Below the pieces are notes generated by a model. It was not told where the DNA came from. It searched no databases and saw only the letters and a list, made by a program, of their open reading frames with translations. Positions 1 to 7,883 of a stretch of DNA of 11,049 nt are shown here, piece after piece; the stretch's first letter is position 1, and every line of letters starts with the position of its first letter. Origin of the DNA: Erysipelotrichaceae bacterium (GTDB taxonomy: Bacteria > Bacillota_I > Bacilli_A > Erysipelotrichales > Erysipelotrichaceae). Both the position numbers and the translations under genes were made by a program. Location of the stretch: the NCBI GenBank assembly GCA_900754715.1, contig CAAEDX010000211.1, positions 1 through 11,049 of the forward strand. The letters run 5' to 3'.

Positions 1-353
1 AAAAAGAGGCAGAGGGCGTGCTGCGTTTGCTGGATGTGCTGTTTCGATCAGAGAAAGGCATAGAGGAGCGAAAGCGCATCTTGGAAGAAGAATTTGACAT
101 TGTGATGAACGAAGATATGGAAATGGAGGTGCGACATATGTGCAACTTGAGCAAAGGCGTGGAAAATCGTGGTATTCGTAAAGGGATCATTCAGGGACGT
201 GAGGAAGGTCGTGAGGAAGGTCGTGAGGAAGAAAAGCTTGATTCAATCAGAAATGTGATGGATACGCTGGGCCTCACGATGGAACAGGCGATGCAGGCGC
301 TGAAGATTCCAAAAAGCGAACAAGAAAAATATGCACAGCTGTTGATGCAGTGA
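1..353 (+). CDS. Rpn-family recombination-promoting nuclease / putative transposase, C-terminal fragment (5' end outside window)
   Basis: The reading frame is open from base 3 to the TGA at 351-353, so the gene enters from the left. The GTG at 18 is probably internal, because the frame stays open upstream and no ribosome binding site precedes it. The visible part is charged and mostly helical, with a run of Gly-Arg-Glu-Glu units (about 195-230) followed by a C-terminal segment rich in Met, Leu and Lys. This is the usual tail of Rpn/PD-(D/E)XK transposase-like proteins, common in many copies in Firmicutes genomes, whose catalytic core is N-terminal. The core is not in this window, so activity cannot be judged. 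By eye the base composition is more A-rich than the sucrose genes. The gene converges on scrK with a hairpin terminator between them. The family call rests on the tail alone. Confidence 0.7.
   Translation, partial: KEAEGVLRLLDVLFRSEKGIEERKRILEEEFDIVMNEDMEMEVRHMCNLSKGVENRGIRKGIIQGREEGREEGREEEKLDSIRNVMDTLGLTMEQAMQALKIPKSEQEKYAQLLMQ
195..230 (+). repeat. Three in-frame 12-bp tandem units encoding Gly-Arg-Glu-Glu
   Basis: The unit GG(A/T)CGTGAGGAA occurs three times head to tail, in frame. The second and third copies are identical and the first differs at one base. It encodes the repeated GREE segment of the Rpn-like protein. Such near-perfect codon-level identity suggests recent slippage expansion, and copy number may vary between strains. 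Confidence 0.85.
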
Positions 354-354
354 A

Positions 355-391
355 AAAGCCTAAGCAGGTTTGATCTATCTGCTTAGGCTTT
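355..391. terminator. Bidirectional intrinsic terminator between the Rpn-like gene and scrK
   Basis: AAAGCCTAAGCAG (355-367) and CTGCTTAGGCTTT (379-391) form a perfect 13-bp stem with an 11-nt loop, starting two bases after the Rpn-like stop codon. For the minus-strand scr transcript the stem is followed by a run of five T. For the plus strand the tail is three T then CATCATT, so it is weaker there. The position between two convergent genes fits a shared terminator. Confidence 0.85.
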
Positions 392-429
392 CATCATTAA
401 TATGCTTCTGTCGGTGAAGAGCGATGGAA

Positions 430-1434
430 TCAGAAATCCTCGTCATCGAAAAAGTCATTGTCAAGCTGCAGGGAATCGCGGAATTCCGCAAGTTCTTGCT
501 GGTCTGCCATCGCATCCAGTGCGCCGGCGATCGTTGTCGTATGTGCGGCATACAGATTGGCGAAGTCGAGATGGTTCTTGAGCTGTTCACTTGAGATTTC
601 CTCCAGATTGCCGTTACCTTCCTTTAACAGGCAATAGAGGAACGCGCCGATGAAGGAATCGCCGGCACCGGTGGTGTCCACGACATCGACCTGATGGCCT
701 TTGCTGACGATGCGTTCTCCTTTGCGGTACAGGGAAGCTCCTTCCTTGCCCTGTGTGTAGATGATGTATCTGCATCTTCCCTGCAGCAATTCAGGCAGAG
801 CTGCTTCGATGTCGGTGCATCCGGTGATGAACTCCAGCTCTTCATCGGAAAGCTTGAGGATGTCGGCATAAGGCAGAAACTCGAGCACGGCGCGTTTGAG
901 CGCTTCATCGTCGTTCCACAGCGAAAGCCGCAGATTTGGGTCAAAACTGATCAGGATCCCTTTTTCTGTAGCCAGATCGAGGAGCTTGCGGTGAGCTTCT
1001 TTCATCGGGGAATCCACCAGCGATACGCTGCAGAAATGCACCATGCCGCAGTCGTCCAGGATATCCTCAGTAATGTTATCTGGGCTGTATTGCAGATCTG
1101 CGGCCGTGCGGCGATAGAACTTGAAATCACGGTTACCATCTTCCCGCAGCGAAACGAATGAGAGCGAGGTGTCATGCTCTTTCGTTTGCAGGATATGTGA
1201 GGTGTCGATGCCGCTGCCCTTCAGTGACTGAATGATATAGTCGCCGAACGCATCGGCTCCCAGCTGCGTGAGCACCATGGCAGGAACACCCAGCCGCGCT
1301 GCCGCGCCTGCCACATTGGCTGGTGCCCCTCCGGCAACACGAGTAAATCCTTCCACATCTTTTAACGCGCAGCCTTTTCGCTGCGGGATAAAGTCGATGA
1401 GCGCTTCACCGATCACACAAAGTTTCTGTTTCAT
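430..1434 (-). CDS. scrK: Fructokinase, PfkB (ribokinase) family
   Basis: This 334-residue cytoplasmic sugar kinase is predicted to phosphorylate the fructose released by ScrB to fructose-6-phosphate using ATP. The N-terminal PfkB signature is GGAPANVA at residues 35-42. The C-terminal signature DTTGAGDSF spans 253-261 and carries the anion hole and the catalytic base Asp259. Length is close to the usual 300-330 residues, with a short acidic extension at the C-terminus rich in Asp, Glu and Phe. AGGAGG (complement of 1443-1448) sits 8 nt before the ATG. The start lies 15 nt after the scrB stop, so it is the last gene of the scrABK operon and ends at the terminator at 355-391. PfkB proteins vary in sugar specificity. 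Fructose is inferred mainly from the operon. Confidence 0.93.
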   Translation of the reverse strand: MKQKLCVIGEALIDFIPQRKGCALKDVEGFTRVAGGAPANVAGAAARLGVPAMVLTQLGADAFGDYIIQSLKGSGIDTSHILQTKEHDTSLSFVSLREDGNRDFKFYRRTAADLQYSPDNITEDILDDCGMVHFCSVSLVDSPMKEAHRKLLDLATEKGILISFDPNLRLSLWNDDEALKRAVLEFLPYADILKLSDEELEFITGCTDIEAALPELLQGRCRYIIYTQGKEGASLYRKGERIVSKGHQVDVVDTTGAGDSFIGAFLYCLLKEGNGNLEEISSEQLKNHLDFANLYAAHTTTIAGALDAMADQQELAEFRDSLQLDNDFFDDEDF

Positions 1435-1449
1435 GGCGATTGCCTCCTT

Positions 1450-2898
1450 TTAGCTGATTTGATATGCGCGCAGGGAATGCAGGGTGATATCCCGGCATCC
1501 TTCCGCCTGTATCAGTTTAACACATCTTTGTGCGTTTGGGTAAACTCTGGTGGTAAAAACTTCGCTGCCGTCATTGAGGAACAGTTCCAAAGAGGAGGTA
1601 TCAGAGAAGATACGCAGGTCATTGAGCATATTCAGGCGCAGGCTGCGGGAGGTCCGCCCTGATCCGGCCTTCTGGATATCCAGGGTGAATGTCCCGTCTT
1701 TGAAGATGATGTGCATTTCTTCGCTGAGCTGAAGGTGCAGAGAATGGCATTTCTGAAAGCGCATGTTCAGTTCATAGCATTCCTCATCGACCTGTGCCGC
1801 ATTCAGCGTTTCTTCATTGAATATGCGGGTGTTGAAGCGCAATGCCGCTAATTCCTTCAGCGGCTGCTGGCGCAGCTGCCCGTCAATGAAGGTGAGCTCG
1901 CGCGGCAGGGTGAGCGCGTGCTGCCAGCCATGATCCACGGTCGGATTGGTGTAATCGGCATCCGGGATGCCCATCCATCCGATCAGGATGCGCCTTCCTT
2001 GTTCATCTTCAAAAGACTGGGGCGCGTAGAAGTCAAAGCCGCGGTCCAGCTGATGGATATGATCGATATGCAGTCCTTCTTCCAGGCTTCCGGATAATGT
2101 CATCCAGGTGACTGAATGCACATTGGCATAATCATCGCCTTGGGCCGGTACGCCTTGCGGGCAGGTGATCAGGATCTTCTGTCCATTCAGGAAAAAGAGA
2201 TCCGGGCATTCCCACATGTAGCCAAGCGGTTCATCGCTCTGAATGCGGATGTGCGGCTGCCAGTGATGCAGGTCATTTGAACGAAACATCTGCACACAGC
2301 CATGATCGTGCAAGTCGCGGCTTCCTTGCACCATGTAATAGATCCCGTTTTCTTTGCACAGCTTCGGATCGCGGATGTGCTGGGTCAGGTCCTTGGGATA
2401 GTCATCCATGCCCATGACCAGTTCTTTTTGGGCGAAATGCCAGCCGTCCGTGCTTTCCAGATGGATCGTGTTGGCCACGCGGCCGCTGTGGATATAATCA
2501 TGGTCATCGCGGTCAAACAGCTTGATGTTCCCAGTGTAAAAATAATGGATGCGTCCATCTTCCACAAAAGCGCTTCCGGAATAGACCCCATGGGTATCCA
2601 GATCGCTGTCAGGGAACAGGAATGGCTCTTGTTCCTCATAGCGGATGAAATCACGGGTCGTCACATGTGCCCACAGCTTCAGGTCGCCATTGGCATCAAA
2701 AGGATCATACTGATAATAGAGATGATAGAGGCCGTGAAACTGACACAGGCCGTTGGGATCATTGAGCCAGCCGATGTCTGGCATCAGATGATAGTGCAGG
2801 CGGCGTGGATCGGCTGCGGCCTTTTGTTTCGGCTCTGCCTGCAGCCGTTTCCATGCGTCATAGTCTTTGCGGCAGACTGGTTCGTATTTTTTAAACAT
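1450..2898 (-). CDS. scrB: Sucrose-6-phosphate hydrolase, glycoside hydrolase family 32
   Basis: This 482-residue enzyme is predicted to cleave sucrose-6-phosphate to glucose-6-phosphate and fructose in the cytoplasm. All three GH32 catalytic motifs are present: WLNDPNG (44-50) with nucleophile Asp47, RDP with transition-state stabiliser Asp177, and ECPD with acid/base Glu230. The N-terminal five-blade propeller is followed by the C-terminal beta-sandwich typical of the family, and the length is normal. There is no signal peptide, which fits a phosphorylated intracellular substrate and argues against a secreted invertase. The start codon overlaps the end of scrA by 8 nt, with a moderate purine-rich ribosome site (AAGGAAGG) inside the scrA end, so translation is probably coupled. 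scrK follows after 15 nt. Confidence 0.95.
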   Translation of the reverse strand: MFKKYEPVCRKDYDAWKRLQAEPKQKAAADPRRLHYHLMPDIGWLNDPNGLCQFHGLYHLYYQYDPFDANGDLKLWAHVTTRDFIRYEEQEPFLFPDSDLDTHGVYSGSAFVEDGRIHYFYTGNIKLFDRDDHDYIHSGRVANTIHLESTDGWHFAQKELVMGMDDYPKDLTQHIRDPKLCKENGIYYMVQGSRDLHDHGCVQMFRSNDLHHWQPHIRIQSDEPLGYMWECPDLFFLNGQKILITCPQGVPAQGDDYANVHSVTWMTLSGSLEEGLHIDHIHQLDRGFDFYAPQSFEDEQGRRILIGWMGIPDADYTNPTVDHGWQHALTLPRELTFIDGQLRQQPLKELAALRFNTRIFNEETLNAAQVDEECYELNMRFQKCHSLHLQLSEEMHIIFKDGTFTLDIQKAGSGRTSRSLRLNMLNDLRIFSDTSSLELFLNDGSEVFTTRVYPNAQRCVKLIQAEGCRDITLHSLRAYQIS

Positions 2899-4813
2899 TT
2901 GTATCCTTCCTTATCGTCAGCGCGGGCTGTGTGATGTCGGCGTCAGTGCTTTCCTTGACCTCGATCTGGTATTGCGCGCTGTTGGTGATGATCATCATCG
3001 TCTGATCGCTGTATCCGGCAGCCTTGATCTTTGCGGGATCGAAGCGCATCAGCTGTGTGCCGGCGGCGACGTTTTCTCCTTCTTTGACGAGGGTCTCAAA
3101 GCCATCGCCGTTCATGTTTACGGTGTCGATGCCGCAGTGGATCATGATCTCCACGCCTTGCGGGGAAATGAGTCCTAGGGCATGGCCGCTGGGAAAGGTG
3201 AAAGCGACCTTGGCGTCACATGGCGCATAGATGACATTGTCCTTGGGGTCGATGCAGATGCCTTTGCCCATGCCTTCGCTGGCAAAAGCGGGATCAGCGG
3301 CGGCAGTGATGTTGCGCACGGTGCCTTTCAGCGGACAGTTCAGCGTCATCGTGAATGCCTCTGTTTCCTGCTGGGGAGCCGGTGCTTCGCTCTTCTTGGT
3401 CTTTGCGGCATCATTCTCTGTTTCGATCTTCTTCCAGAAGAAGAGGGTGACCAGGGCAGAGACTGCCATCGATAACAACAGCCCGATGGCAAACATCGGC
3501 CAGTCTTGCGGCAAGACGGAGATGAAGCCAGGAATGCCGGCTGCGCCCAGCGCCTGAGCGAGGATGTGGAAGAGCGCGCACCATGCGCTGCCTACGGCCG
3601 AACCGATCATGGCTGCGTAGAATGGGTAGCGCAGCTTCAGCGTGACACCGAACATGGCAGGTTCGGTGATACCCAGCAAGGCGCTGACACCGGCTGCGGA
3701 ACAGATAGATTTCAGCTTGACATCCTTCGTCTTGAACAGCACGGTCAGAACGGCTGCGCCCTGGGCGACATTGTTCATGGAGGCAGTGATGAAGATGAAG
3801 CTTCCGCCAGTGACGGCGATGGAAGCAAGCAGCTGCGTTTCGATCGGGATGAATGAATGGTGCATGCCGGTCAGCGTGATCGGCGCATAGACGAGTCCGA
3901 ACAGACCGCCGCCGATCGGGCCTAAGGTGTTATACAGCCAGGTGATGCCGTCCGCGAGCAAGTTGCCGGCGCCGCGCATGATCGGGCCGACGAACAAGAA
4001 GGTGATGAAGGCGCTGATCATGATCGACAACAGCGGCGTGGTCAGGTTGTCCAGCCAGGTCGGCGTCACCTTATGCAGACGCTTCTCGATGTTGGCTAAG
4101 ATCCAGGATACGGCAAGTACCGGGAGCACGGTGCCCTGGTAGCCGACAGCGTCGATGGTGAGGCCGAATAAGTTCCAGGTCGGTACCTCGACGCCCGTAC
4201 CGAGGCTGTATGCGTTGAGCAGGTCTGGATGGACCATGATCATGCCCATTGCGGCGCCCAGATATGGATTGCCGCCAAAACGCTTGGTCGCTGAGAAACC
4301 GATGAGCACCGGCAGGAAAGTGAATGGCGCATTGGCGAAGATGTTGATCATCGTCGCCAGATCGCGGAACTGTGGGAACATGTCGATGATGGACTGTCCG
4401 CCCTCGAACATCGCGGCGGTGAGGACGTTGTTGATGCCCATGAGCAGACCGCCGGCGACGATGGCCGGGATGATCGGGACGAAGATGTCGGAGAACATCT
4501 TGATGAAACGCTGTACCGGGCTGCCCTTGCTTTCTTCGGCTTCATCCGGCGCGCTGTCTGCCACGGCTCCGATCTGCTTCTGGACCTCATCGCAGACGAG
4601 GTTGACGAGCCCAGATCCCAGGATGATCTGGAACTGGCTGTTGGTCATGAACGTCCCTTTGACAACGTCGATATCAGAGATGGCGTCTTCATTGCGAAGA
4701 TCAGGATTCTTGAGCTGAAAACGAAGGCGGGTGGCACAGTGCTGAACAGAGCGGATGTTGTCTTTTCCGCCGACCTGTTCAATGATCTTTGAAGCGATCG
4801 ATGCGTAATCCAT
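2891..4813 (-). CDS. scrA: PTS sucrose-specific transporter subunit EIIBCA
   Basis: This 640-residue membrane permease imports sucrose and phosphorylates it to sucrose-6-phosphate, taking phosphate from HPr. Domain order is B-C-A. EIIB (about 1-85) has the phospho-Cys26 in the HCATRLRF motif. EIIC (about 105-465) has many membrane segments and the GITEP motif at 381-385. A Lys/Ala/Pro/Glu-rich linker follows. EIIA of the glucose type (about 487-640) has the paired histidines His544 and His559, the latter in the IHCGIDTV phosphorylation motif. Because EIIA is fused on, no separate EIIA partner is needed. AGGAGG (complement of 4824-4829) lies 10 nt before the ATG. Related EIIBCA proteins carry beta-glucosides or trehalose. 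Sucrose is assigned from scrB and scrK directly downstream. Confidence 0.92.
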   Translation of the reverse strand: MDYASIASKIIEQVGGKDNIRSVQHCATRLRFQLKNPDLRNEDAISDIDVVKGTFMTNSQFQIILGSGLVNLVCDEVQKQIGAVADSAPDEAEESKGSPVQRFIKMFSDIFVPIIPAIVAGGLLMGINNVLTAAMFEGGQSIIDMFPQFRDLATMINIFANAPFTFLPVLIGFSATKRFGGNPYLGAAMGMIMVHPDLLNAYSLGTGVEVPTWNLFGLTIDAVGYQGTVLPVLAVSWILANIEKRLHKVTPTWLDNLTTPLLSIMISAFITFLFVGPIMRGAGNLLADGITWLYNTLGPIGGGLFGLVYAPITLTGMHHSFIPIETQLLASIAVTGGSFIFITASMNNVAQGAAVLTVLFKTKDVKLKSICSAAGVSALLGITEPAMFGVTLKLRYPFYAAMIGSAVGSAWCALFHILAQALGAAGIPGFISVLPQDWPMFAIGLLLSMAVSALVTLFFWKKIETENDAAKTKKSEAPAPQQETEAFTMTLNCPLKGTVRNITAAADPAFASEGMGKGICIDPKDNVIYAPCDAKVAFTFPSGHALGLISPQGVEIMIHCGIDTVNMNGDGFETLVKEGENVAAGTQLMRFDPAKIKAAGYSDQTMMIITNSAQYQIEVKESTDADITQPALTIRKDTNV

Positions 4814-4842
4814 AATTACGTCTCCTCCTTATTTCCCTTTAA

Positions 4843-4856
4843 TGGTACCGGTTCCA
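4843..4856 (-). promoter_or_regulatory. Operator O1, downstream of the scrA -10 (LacI-family / cre-like)
   Basis: On the minus strand this reads TGGAACCGGTACCA, a near-palindrome with a central CG, as expected for a LacI/GalR-family operator. It lies about 10-23 nt after the predicted scrA transcription start, where a bound repressor would block initiation or early elongation. It also fits the Bacillus CcpA cre consensus (WTGNAANCGNWNNCA) when the preceding base is included. ScrR is the likeliest ligand because its gene is adjacent. CcpA remains possible. Confidence 0.8.
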
Positions 4857-4872
4857 TATCGTTTACGCTGTC

Positions 4873-4901
4873 ATTATAAAACCGCTTACATGAACTGTCA
4901 A
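4873..4901 (-). promoter_or_regulatory. Consensus sigma-A promoter of the scrABK operon
   Basis: On the minus strand TTGACA (complement of 4896-4901) is followed by exactly 17 nt and TATAAT (complement of 4873-4878). Both hexamers match consensus perfectly. Transcription would begin near 4866, giving a leader of roughly 50 nt that contains operator O1 and the scrA ribosome site. A promoter this strong needs tight repression, which fits the two flanking operators. Confidence 0.92.
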
Positions 4902-4919
4902 CCCCTTTTGCACATTTTT

Positions 4920-4933
4920 TGGAACCGGTACCA
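4920..4933 (+). promoter_or_regulatory. Operator O2, upstream of the scrA -35 (LacI-family / cre-like)
   Basis: TGGAACCGGTACCA on the plus strand is the exact reverse complement of O1 as read on that strand. The near-palindromic core with a central CG is the LacI-family form, and with the preceding T it fits the cre consensus. It is centred about 60 nt upstream of the predicted start. Its centre is 77 bp from that of O1, close to 7.3 helical turns. Confidence 0.8.
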
Positions 4934-4948
4934 TATTTTGCCTGAAAA

Positions 4949-4971
4949 TCCGCCGGACTAAGGCCGGCGGA
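4949..4971 (-). terminator. Intrinsic terminator overlapping the scrR stop codon
   Basis: TCCGCCGG (4949-4956) and CCGGCGGA (4964-4971) make a perfect 8-bp GC-rich stem with a 7-nt loop. In the minus-strand transcript the stem is followed by TTTTC. The scrR TAG stop (4958-4960) lies in the loop, so the last codons of scrR double as terminator. The T tract is short, so termination may be partial. Confidence 0.7.
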
Positions 4972-5956
4972 TCGATACGCTTTCTCCCTCGATGAATGTG
5001 TAATTGACATACTGCGGGGTCTGCACTTTTTCGCCCCTGAGCATCTTCAAGATGGTCCTTGCGCAGCATTTGCCGCTGTACTCGGTATCAAAGCGCACCG
5101 TGGCCAGCTGCGGCGTGAGCAGCTCACTGACATCATAGCCGCCGAAAGAGATGACGGAGATGTCATCCGGAATGCGCAGCCCGCGCTCCCGGATGACTTT
5201 GTAAGCGCCCAGCGCCTGACGGTCAGTCGAACAGATGAGCGCGTCGATCACATGCTCATCCAGGATCCGGCTGACCTGCGCACAGGCATGTTCCAGCGAA
5301 AAGTCGCTCAGATAGACGCAGATGTCTTCCACGCCGCTTTCGCGCAGGCCGTCCATGATGCCCTGGCGGCGCACGACGCCGATCGCCTCATCCCATGTAT
5401 CGACACATAGACAGGCGACCTGGCGGTGGCCGCGTTCTCCGATGTAGGTGCCGACGAACTTGCCGCCATAGTAGTCGTCATTGATGATGCATACGCCTTC
5501 CTCATAGCGCTGCGCCACGACGACGATGGGAATATCGAGCTGAGCGAGCAGGCGGTGATGCGCCTCGCTGAGGTGCGTGGCGCTGAGGATGAGCCCGTCT
5601 ACCTTCATCCGCCACAGCCGCTCCAGATATTGCAGCTCCAGCTCCTCTTGATGATCGGTATTGATGATCAGGGTGCTGTAGCCGGCTTCGCGCAGATGCC
5701 GGTCGATGCTCATCATCACTTTGCTGGTCACGGTCGAATCCAGGCACGGGGCGATGATGCCGATCATCTTGCTTTCCTTGGCTTTCAGGCGGGCAAAGGC
5801 ATTCGGCTCATAATTATATCTGGCAATCACATCAGCGATCTTCTGCCGCGTCTCTTCCCGGACATATCCGCCGTTGAAGTAACGGGACACGGTGCTCTTG
5901 CCTACGCCGCATTTTTCGGCGATTTCTTTCATCGTGATCTTTTTGGCTACACTCAT
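4958..5956 (-). CDS. scrR: LacI-family sucrose operon repressor
   Basis: This 332-residue cytoplasmic regulator has the normal LacI/GalR length. The N-terminal helix-turn-helix (about 7-30) contains the conserved GVGKSTVSRYFN stretch at 17-28, followed by a hinge region around 50-62 (EPNAFARL). The rest is a periplasmic-binding-protein-like effector domain with the family's ISFGGYD segment and the late TVRFDT strand. The ATG at 5956 is preferred over the in-frame Met9 because AGGAGG (complement of 5965-5970) sits 8 nt before it. The gene lies upstream of scrA, on the same strand, but is separated from it by a hairpin and a strong promoter. Two LacI-type operators flank that promoter, making ScrR the likely local repressor. 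The effector (sucrose, sucrose-6-phosphate or fructose) cannot be read from sequence. Confidence 0.88.
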   Translation of the reverse strand: MSVAKKITMKEIAEKCGVGKSTVSRYFNGGYVREETRQKIADVIARYNYEPNAFARLKAKESKMIGIIAPCLDSTVTSKVMMSIDRHLREAGYSTLIINTDHQEELELQYLERLWRMKVDGLILSATHLSEAHHRLLAQLDIPIVVVAQRYEEGVCIINDDYYGGKFVGTYIGERGHRQVACLCVDTWDEAIGVVRRQGIMDGLRESGVEDICVYLSDFSLEHACAQVSRILDEHVIDALICSTDRQALGAYKVIRERGLRIPDDISVISFGGYDVSELLTPQLATVRFDTEYSGKCCARTILKMLRGEKVQTPQYVNYTFIEGESVSIRRP

Positions 5957-5982
5957 GGCAAGTTCCTCCTGCGTTACTTTTT

Positions 5983-5988
5983 ATCATA
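5983..5988 (-). promoter_or_regulatory. Candidate -10 element of scrR
   Basis: On the minus strand this reads TATGAT, five of six bases matching TATAAT, about 27 nt before the scrR start codon. The hexamer 17 nt upstream (GCGAAA) matches the -35 consensus at only three positions, so the promoter looks weak. That would suit a repressor gene. No copy of the scrA operator is present here, so autoregulation through the same site is not supported. Confidence 0.4.
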
Positions 5989-6059
5989 GCACGGGCATTG
6001 CGGTTTTTCGCACCATTTTGCGTTTTTTTCATAGATTGATAATGCGAGGAGGATGAGAT

Positions 6060-7883
6060 ATGTGCGGGATTGCCGGTATCGTGGATTATGAGAAAGAGCG
6101 GCAGACCATGGGCTGGGAAAGCCTGAAGGCCATGCAGGATACGATGCGCCGGCGCGGACCGGATCAAAAGGGCATCTGGCGCTCACGCTTTGTCGCGCTG
6201 GTGCACGCGCGGCTGAGCATCATCGATCCTGATCACGGCCTGCAGCCGATGCACATGAAAGAAAGCTGCATCGTCTACAACGGTGAGCTGTATAACGCCG
6301 ACGAGCTGCGCAAGGAACTGCAGGCAGCTGGGTTTTCCTTCCGGACCAGCTGTGACACCGAAGTCGTGCTGGCCGCTTACTTGCAATGGCATGAGCACTG
6401 CGTGGAGCGCTTCAATGGCATCTTTGCGTTTGCCCTATGGGACGACTGGCGCAAAGAGCTCTTCATCGCCCGTGACCCCATGGGCGTGAAGCCGTTGTTC
6501 TACACATGGCATGAGACGACATTCTTGTTCGGCAGCGAGATCAAGACATTGCTTGCGCACCCGCTGGTCGAGCCGCGGGTACGCCGGGAAGGACTGCTGC
6601 AGCTGATGCTGCTGGGGCCAGGACGCATCCCGGGCGACGGTGTCTTCGCAGACATCCAGGAGCTGCGCCCCGGCTGCTGCGGCTTTGTCGATGTGCACGG
6701 GCTGCACAGCTGGGAATACGCGCCCCTGAAAGACCGTCATCATGAGCAAGACCTGGAAACGACCGTGGGTGTCGTGCGAGAGCTGCTGCTGGACGCGATC
6801 CATCGGCAGCTGCAGGCCGATGTGCCGGTCGGCACCTTTCTTTCCGGCGGCCTGGATTCCAGCATCATCAGCGCTGTGGCGGCCAAAGCATTTGCCAGCC
6901 AAGGAAAGGTGCTCCACACGTTTTCACTTGATTATGAAGACAATGAGAAATACTTTCACTCAACGAAATTTCAGCCGGATGCCGATACGAAATATATGCA
7001 GCTCATGGCTGATCAGCTGCACAGCGAACATCATCTGATCATCCTGAAGCCGGAAGATGTGGCGCAGGCGCTGTATGAAGCGGTGGAAGCCCGTGATCTG
7101 CCAGGCATGGCCGATGTGGACAGCTCGCTGCTGCTGTTCTGCCGGCAGATCCGCCGCCACGTCAAAGTGACGCTGTCCGGCGAATGTGCCGATGAGCTGT
7201 TTGGCGGCTATCCGTGGTTCCGCGATCCGCAGGTGCGAAGCCGCTATGGCTTTCCCTGGGCGCAGACGACGGCATACCGCAGCACCTTTATCCGCCCGGA
7301 GATCCTGCAGGGGCAGGATGCGGACGCTTATGTATCCTCATGGTATCAGAAGAGCATCGATGCCACGGACTGCGTGGCAGACATCGACCCTGGCGAGCGC
7401 CGGATGCGCGAGATGGTGCGCCTGAACATGAAGTGGTTCATGCAGACGCTGCTCGATCGCAAAGACCGCATGAGCATGCATGAATCGCTGGAGGTCCGTG
7501 TCCCTTTCTGCGATGTAAGGCTTGCTTCGTATCTATACAGTATTCCCTGGGAAATGAAAGATTACCGGGGATACGAAAAGGGCCTGTTGCGCGAAGCGGT
7601 GAAAGGCCTGCTTCCTGACGCGGTGCTCTGGCGCAAAAAAAGCCCGTATCCCAAGACCTGGCATCCGCGCTACCGCGCATGTGTCAGCGCTATGATGCGC
7701 GAGGTGCTCGCGGACGCTAAGGCGCCATTGTTCGAAGTGGTCAGAAAGGAACGGGTGGAGCAGCTGCTGGAAGAGGAACGCAGCATCCCCTGGTATGGGC
7801 AGCTGATGACCACGCCGCAGACGATCGCGTATCTTTTGCAGCTCGATCACTGGCTGCGCCATTATCATGTGCAGATCATCTAG
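6060..7883 (+). CDS. asnB: Asparagine synthetase (glutamine-hydrolysing)
   Basis: This 607-residue two-domain cytoplasmic enzyme is predicted to make asparagine from aspartate, ATP and glutamine-derived ammonia. The N-terminal class II glutaminase has Cys2 exposed after Met removal (MCGIAGIVD), plus glutamine-binding residues in YNGE (Asn74, Glu76) and the CDTE segment (Asp99). The C-terminal synthetase domain has the ATP PP-loop SGGLDSS at 262-268, then SGECADELFGGYPWF and the RKDRMSM / EVRVPFCD block. Nothing catalytic is missing, and length matches the long Firmicutes AsnB type. AGGAGG (6047-6052) sits 7 nt before the ATG. It diverges from scrR across 103 bp, and its stop overlaps the 3' end of the opposite-strand kinase gene. 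No clear promoter or T-box leader is visible upstream. Confidence 0.94.
   Translation: MCGIAGIVDYEKERQTMGWESLKAMQDTMRRRGPDQKGIWRSRFVALVHARLSIIDPDHGLQPMHMKESCIVYNGELYNADELRKELQAAGFSFRTSCDTEVVLAAYLQWHEHCVERFNGIFAFALWDDWRKELFIARDPMGVKPLFYTWHETTFLFGSEIKTLLAHPLVEPRVRREGLLQLMLLGPGRIPGDGVFADIQELRPGCCGFVDVHGLHSWEYAPLKDRHHEQDLETTVGVVRELLLDAIHRQLQADVPVGTFLSGGLDSSIISAVAAKAFASQGKVLHTFSLDYEDNEKYFHSTKFQPDADTKYMQLMADQLHSEHHLIILKPEDVAQALYEAVEARDLPGMADVDSSLLLFCRQIRRHVKVTLSGECADELFGGYPWFRDPQVRSRYGFPWAQTTAYRSTFIRPEILQGQDADAYVSSWYQKSIDATDCVADIDPGERRMREMVRLNMKWFMQTLLDRKDRMSMHESLEVRVPFCDVRLASYLYSIPWEMKDYRGYEKGLLREAVKGLLPDAVLWRKKSPYPKTWHPRYRACVSAMMREVLADAKAPLFEVVRKERVEQLLEEERSIPWYGQLMTTPQTIAYLLQLDHWLRHYHVQII

Noticed and set aside
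2302..2934. 210-codon open frame on the plus strand
   Set aside because: It is antisense to scrB, which carries all GH32 catalytic motifs, and it has no ribosome site or recognisable domain.
4816..5069. Small minus-strand open frames across the scrA promoter region
   Set aside because: They span the scrR end, its terminator, both operators and the promoter. The peptides have no recognisable content and no convincing ribosome site.
6038..6043. GATAAT as the asnB -10 element
   Set aside because: It is only four bases from the ribosome binding site, so transcription would start inside or after that site. No acceptable -35 is at the right distance.
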